A stretch of 64,000 bases of DNA from Mumia xiangluensis (GTDB lineage Bacteria; Actinomycetota; Actinomycetes; Propionibacteriales; Nocardioidaceae), in assembly GCF_010994095.1 (NCBI RefSeq), contig NZ_WJYO01000001.1, positions 806,001 to 870,000 of the forward strand, written 5' to 3'. Under the pieces are notes generated by a model. It worked only from the letters and a program-made list of their open reading frames with translations. It was not told where the DNA came from and made no database searches. Both the position numbers and the translations under genes were made by a program. This document shows positions 60,948 through 64,000 of the stretch, in pieces (the first letter of the stretch is position 1; each line of letters starts with the position of its first letter).

Positions 60948-61694
60948 TCAGCCGGTCGGCTCGGTCGCGGTCTCGACCGACGCGGTCAGCCGCTCGAGGC
61001 GTGCGAGCCCGTCGAGCGCGCCGTCGATCATCGTCGTGGCGAGGTGGGACTGCGCGACGGGGACGGCCTCGCGGACGTACTTCGCCTCGCCTCGGGACAA
61101 CGCCGCCCCCCGCAGGTCGCGCGCGGTCAGCATCGAGGCGAGGAGCGCGATGTCGTCGAGGTGGCGCTCGCGTGCGGGATCGACGGTGATCGAGTGCGCG
61201 GCGGCTTTGATCACGAGCGCGCCGAGCAGCGTGGGCCGGCGTACGGTGCCGGTCGTGTCGCCGACCGTGACCTCCACCGACTCCGACCGGCGCAATGCGT
61301 AGATCGCGCCCGGCGTCGCGAGGCCGGGATAGCCGCTCGCGCCGGTGCTGCGGCCGGGCTGGCCGGTGAACGCGGGGATGAGGACGTCGATGGTCGCGGC
61401 ACCCCGCACCCACCGGTGCTGCTTGCCGCTCGCGGTCAGCCCGCGCGGCTCGAACTCCGCCTCGGCGAGCGCGGACGTCACCGTCATGAGGATCTGCGGG
61501 TGGCCCCGGACGTCGAGGACGGTGTCGACGTCGGGCGTCGATCGGTACGGCTCGACGCCGCGCTCCGCGCAGTGGAGGTGGACCATCTGGCCGCCGACCA
61601 GCGTCCAGCCGTCCGGGACGGTACGGGCGAGGTGGAACAGCCCGAGCCAGGACTCCTCCTGCTGGGCGCTCATCACGGGCAGCATGATGCTCAC
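60948..61694 (-). CDS. Nucleotidyltransferase-fold protein, putative toxin of a two-gene module
   Basis: 248 residues, GTG at 61694 overlapping the stop of the HTH gene (GTGA). N-terminal nucleotidyltransferase (MNT) pattern: LVGGQMVHLHC followed by STPDVDTVLDV (GG...DxD), then ATIDVLIPAF. A helical C-terminal part follows. Layout resembles AbiEii/MenT-type nucleotidyltransferase toxins but overall similarity is weak by eye. Gene order (HTH protein first, enzyme second, overlapping) fits a toxin-antitoxin or self-regulating module. Confidence 0.7.
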   Translation of the reverse strand: MSIMLPVMSAQQEESWLGLFHLARTVPDGWTLVGGQMVHLHCAERGVEPYRSTPDVDTVLDVRGHPQILMTVTSALAEAEFEPRGLTASGKQHRWVRGAATIDVLIPAFTGQPGRSTGASGYPGLATPGAIYALRRSESVEVTVGDTTGTVRRPTLLGALVIKAAAHSITVDPARERHLDDIALLASMLTARDLRGAALSRGEAKYVREAVPVAQSHLATTMIDGALDGLARLERLTASVETATEPTG

Positions 61695-62359
61695 GGGGCC
61701 ACCTCACCTCCCGCCGATCCGAGCCGGACGAGCTCGTTCGCACGAGCACTCTCGCGGGATCCTAGGTGCTCGGCGAGGTCCGTCGCCAGGACCGGCCACG
61801 CCGACGTGTCGGGTCGCACGGTGGTGACGTGGAGGATCACGTTGCCCTGCTGGCGGTCCGCCGGGACGAGGAAGTAGTCGTCGACCAGGCCATCGACGTC
61901 GGTGGGCACGGCGTACGCCTCGAGGGTCGGGCTCACGATGAAGCTGCCCTCGGCGCTGGTGCCGGCGCGGCGCAGGCGGTCGTCGTCGCGGAGGTCGTCG
62001 AGGTCGGCTGGCGCGACGCGGAACTCGACGCGGTCGGCGCGCCGTACCATCCAGGCGCGCAGCAGCGCTGCCGGATCGTCGGCCGCTTGCAGACGCTCGG
62101 CGTACGTCCTGAGGCGGGCGCGCTCGGTAGAGGCGACCGTGGGCTCCCTGCCGGCGAGCAGGTCGAGCATCGCCCACGCCATCCGCGGTGAGAGCGGGCG
62201 CGAGCGGCGCGGAGCGGCGAGCGGCAGGCGGGAGGGGTCGATCGCCCACTGCGAGCCGACGCGGATCGCGGGAAGGGACCCGTCCTCGATGCGCTGCTGC
62301 ACGCGGCGAGGGCTGATCGCCAGGCGCTCGGCCGCCTCGCGGACTCCGATCAGGGTCAC
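61691..62359 (-). CDS. Excisionase-type HTH protein, putative antitoxin
   Basis: 222 residues, GTG at 62359. N-terminal MerR/excisionase-like helix-turn-helix: LIGVREAAERLAISPRRVQQRIEDGSLPAIRVGSQWAIDPSRL (residues 3-45). The remaining 170 residues (RADRVEFRVAPADLDDL, FIVSPTLEAYAVPTDVDGLVDDYFLVP) are not recognised; they may bind the partner enzyme. Translationally coupled to the nucleotidyltransferase-fold gene. DNA-binding autoregulator is the likely role. Confidence 0.7.
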   Translation of the reverse strand: MTLIGVREAAERLAISPRRVQQRIEDGSLPAIRVGSQWAIDPSRLPLAAPRRSRPLSPRMAWAMLDLLAGREPTVASTERARLRTYAERLQAADDPAALLRAWMVRRADRVEFRVAPADLDDLRDDDRLRRAGTSAEGSFIVSPTLEAYAVPTDVDGLVDDYFLVPADRQQGNVILHVTTVRPDTSAWPVLATDLAEHLGSRESARANELVRLGSAGGEVAP

Positions 62360-62472
62360 GACAGAAGGCTACGTGATCACGAACCCCAGTGTGGGGAGCA
62401 GGCGCAGGCGTGTCCATTGTCCAGCAGGCAACACTTGCCTTCGCGAGCGCGAAGAGATGTGAGCAGGGACGG

Positions 62473-63261
62473 TCAGGTGATGGCCTCGCGGACACGACGC
62501 GTCAGCTCGGCGAACTCCGGCGACGCGCGCAGGTCCTTCGGGTCCACGTCCGCCGACGCTGCGGCGAACGGGGCCGGCTCGTCGAGCACGATCCGGCCGG
62601 GGCGAGGACTCATCACCAGCACCCGCGTCCCCAGCAGCACCGCCTCGTCGACGCCGTGGGTGATGAAGAGGACGGTCTTGCCCGTCGCGCGCCAGAGCGA
62701 GAGCAGCTCACCCTGCAGCCGCTCACGGGTGAGGGCGTCGAGCGCGCCGAACGGCTCGTCCATCAGCACGATGTCGGGATCGTTCGCCAGCACGCGCGCG
62801 ATCTGCGTCCGCTGCTGCATGCCGCCGGACAGCTCGTACGGCCGTCGGTCGGCGAAGTCGGTCAGGCCCACCAGGTCGAGGTACGTGTCGGCGCGCGCCG
62901 TCCGCTCCGCCTTGGCGACCCCGCGCAGCTTCGGTCCGAGCGCGACGTTGCCGCGGACGTCGAGCCACGGGTAGAGCGTCGGCTGCTGGAACACGACGCC
63001 CCGCTCGGCGCCGGGACCGCGGACCTCCCGGTCGCCGACCGAGATGTTGCCCGACGTCGGCCGCATGAACCCCGCGACCAGACGCAGCAGCGTCGTCTTG
63101 CCGCACCCCGACGGCCCGGCGAGCGTGACCAGCTCGCCGGGCTCGATCGTGAGGTCGATCCGGTCCAGCGCCGGCACCTCGGCGCCGCGGGAGCCGAAGA
63201 CGTGCTCGACTCCCGCGACCCGCACGGCGCCGGAGTGCGTACGGACCGACGTGGCGGTCAC
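62473..63261 (-). CDS. ABC importer ATP-binding protein (nitrate/sulfonate/taurine type)
   Basis: 262 residues, GTG at 63261 overlapping the binding-protein stop (GTGA). Walker A GPSGCGKTTLL, Q-loop VFQQPTLYPWLDVRGNVALG, signature LSGGMQQRTQIARVLA, Walker B DIVLMDEPFGALDALTRE, switch His in FITHGVDEAVLLG. Sequence type SsuB/TauB/NrtD. Expected partners are a permease (not in this window) and the binding protein upstream. Confidence 0.93.
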   Translation of the reverse strand: MTATSVRTHSGAVRVAGVEHVFGSRGAEVPALDRIDLTIEPGELVTLAGPSGCGKTTLLRLVAGFMRPTSGNISVGDREVRGPGAERGVVFQQPTLYPWLDVRGNVALGPKLRGVAKAERTARADTYLDLVGLTDFADRRPYELSGGMQQRTQIARVLANDPDIVLMDEPFGALDALTRERLQGELLSLWRATGKTVLFITHGVDEAVLLGTRVLVMSPRPGRIVLDEPAPFAAASADVDPKDLRASPEFAELTRRVREAIT

Positions 63262-64000
63262 TTGCTCGCCGCCTCCGCCGCGCTCGCGTCGACACCATCG
63301 GCGTACGCCGACTCGGGGCCGACCGCCGCGATGCCGTCCTGGGTGAGCAGGAACTGCGCCGTCGCGAAGAGGTCCTTCCCGAGCTTGCCGCCGAGGTAGT
63401 CGGGGCCGGCCTGCTCGGCTGCCGACAGATAGACGAATCCGTCGAACTGCGCCTTCGCCTCGTCCGTCGTCACGCCGACCTCGACCGCGACGCTCTCGGC
63501 CGCCTTGTCCGGATCGTCCGCGATCTGAGCGATCGCGTGGTCCTGCGCCTTCGCCCACAGCGCGAGGAAGTCCGGGTTCTTCTCCACGAAGGTGTTGTCG
63601 GCGATGCCCACGTCGAACGTCGGCTTCCCGGCCTTCGCGGTGTCCTCGCTGGTGAGGATGACAGTGCCCTTGTCCTTCTTGAGCTCGCTCAGCGTCGGGT
63701 CCCACACCCAAGACGCGTCGATGTCGCCCCGGGTCCACGCCGGCGCGATCTGCTCCGGCTCGGCGTTGACGAGCTTGTAGTCGGCCGCGTCCTCACCGGC
63801 GTCCGAGATCGCCTGGAGCAGCGAGAAGTGCGCCGTCGACCCGAACGGTGTCGCGATCGTCTTGCGCTTGAGCCCGGCGATGTCGGTGGCGGCACCGTCA
63901 CGCACGACGAGAGACTCGGCCGCGCCGATGACGTCGTGGATCCACACCACCGAGACCGGCAGGTTCAGCGGCGCGGACAGCGCCTTCGTCGCCGGCGACG
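63258..64000 (-). CDS. ABC transporter substrate-binding protein (taurine/aliphatic-sulfonate type), cut by right edge
   Basis: C-terminal 246 residues; the frame stays open to base 64000. LNLPVSVVWIHDVIGAAESLVVRDG, LKRKTIATPFGSTAHFSLLQAI and DIDASWVWDPTLSELKKDKG match TauA/SsuA-type periplasmic-binding proteins for taurine or sulfonates. Signal peptide would be outside the window. Overlaps the ATPase gene by four bases, so one operon. Confidence 0.88.
   Translation of the reverse strand, partial: SPATKALSAPLNLPVSVVWIHDVIGAAESLVVRDGAATDIAGLKRKTIATPFGSTAHFSLLQAISDAGEDAADYKLVNAEPEQIAPAWTRGDIDASWVWDPTLSELKKDKGTVILTSEDTAKAGKPTFDVGIADNTFVEKNPDFLALWAKAQDHAIAQIADDPDKAAESVAVEVGVTTDEAKAQFDGFVYLSAAEQAGPDYLGGKLGKDLFATAQFLLTQDGIAAVGPESAYADGVDASAAEAASK

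Overview
The window is a GC-rich actinobacterial chromosome segment. GTG starts, ATGA/GTGA stop-start overlaps, RecBCD, GTP-dependent PEP carboxykinases, a DUF4446 protein and IdeR-like iron boxes all fit. The gene set and the abundant short palindromic intergenic repeats suggest Nocardioidaceae, but no rRNA or marker gene is present to fix the genus. All function calls come from reading motifs and recalled families; no database search was run.

Layout. 1-4690: 3' part of recB (left edge) and recD, overlapping as ATGA; recB carries an in-frame copy of a repeat family seen elsewhere in the window. 4691-11294: an island of visibly lower GC holding a three-gene minus-strand operon: a radical SAM enzyme, a 133-residue protein of unknown function, and a 1410-residue protein with a restriction-endonuclease-like N-terminus and a NACHT/STAND-like ATPase. 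This is the best candidate for an undescribed (probably anti-phage) system. 11295-19149: a 2071-residue secreted beta-helix/metzincin protein, then a repeat-rich secreted protein divergent from a TetR regulator with a perfect 16-bp palindrome between them. 19166-19998: bacterioferritin and its ferredoxin with IdeR-like boxes. 20063-21367: GlsB-like membrane protein, a small membrane-anchored protein and repeat clusters. 21368-26641: NamZ exo-muramidase, a serine hydrolase, an amino-acid racemase and a DgcN-like protein, which together suggest murein/D-amino-acid salvage. 26870-33088: small housekeeping and unknown genes (Imm-5-like, VOC, CYTH-like, DUF1905, two PH-like membrane paralogues, DUF1801, LysE exporter, PAP2, DUF4446). 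33111-38671: arginine deiminase, a nested tandem repeat array (34365-35079), an MFS exporter, a DOPA-dioxygenase-like protein and a luciferase-like monooxygenase.

38866-56676 has a striking pattern: a 2755-residue secreted multidomain protein, a canonical PEPCK, a 1010-residue paralogue of the giant protein's N-terminal half, an S55-type secreted peptidase, tRNA-Arg(ACG), and a second, divergent PEPCK in which the reactive P-loop cysteine is serine. 56733-59069: an 88-nt imperfect palindrome and a secreted amidase. 59249-64000: aldo/keto reductase, GNAT acetyltransferase, two identical tandem hairpins, a putative excisionase-HTH/nucleotidyltransferase toxin-antitoxin pair, and an ABC importer (ATPase plus partial binding protein) of the sulfonate/nitrate/taurine type cut by the right edge.

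Most convergent gene pairs are separated by long perfect hairpins that look like bidirectional terminators (17536, 47198, 52519, 56733, 60791).
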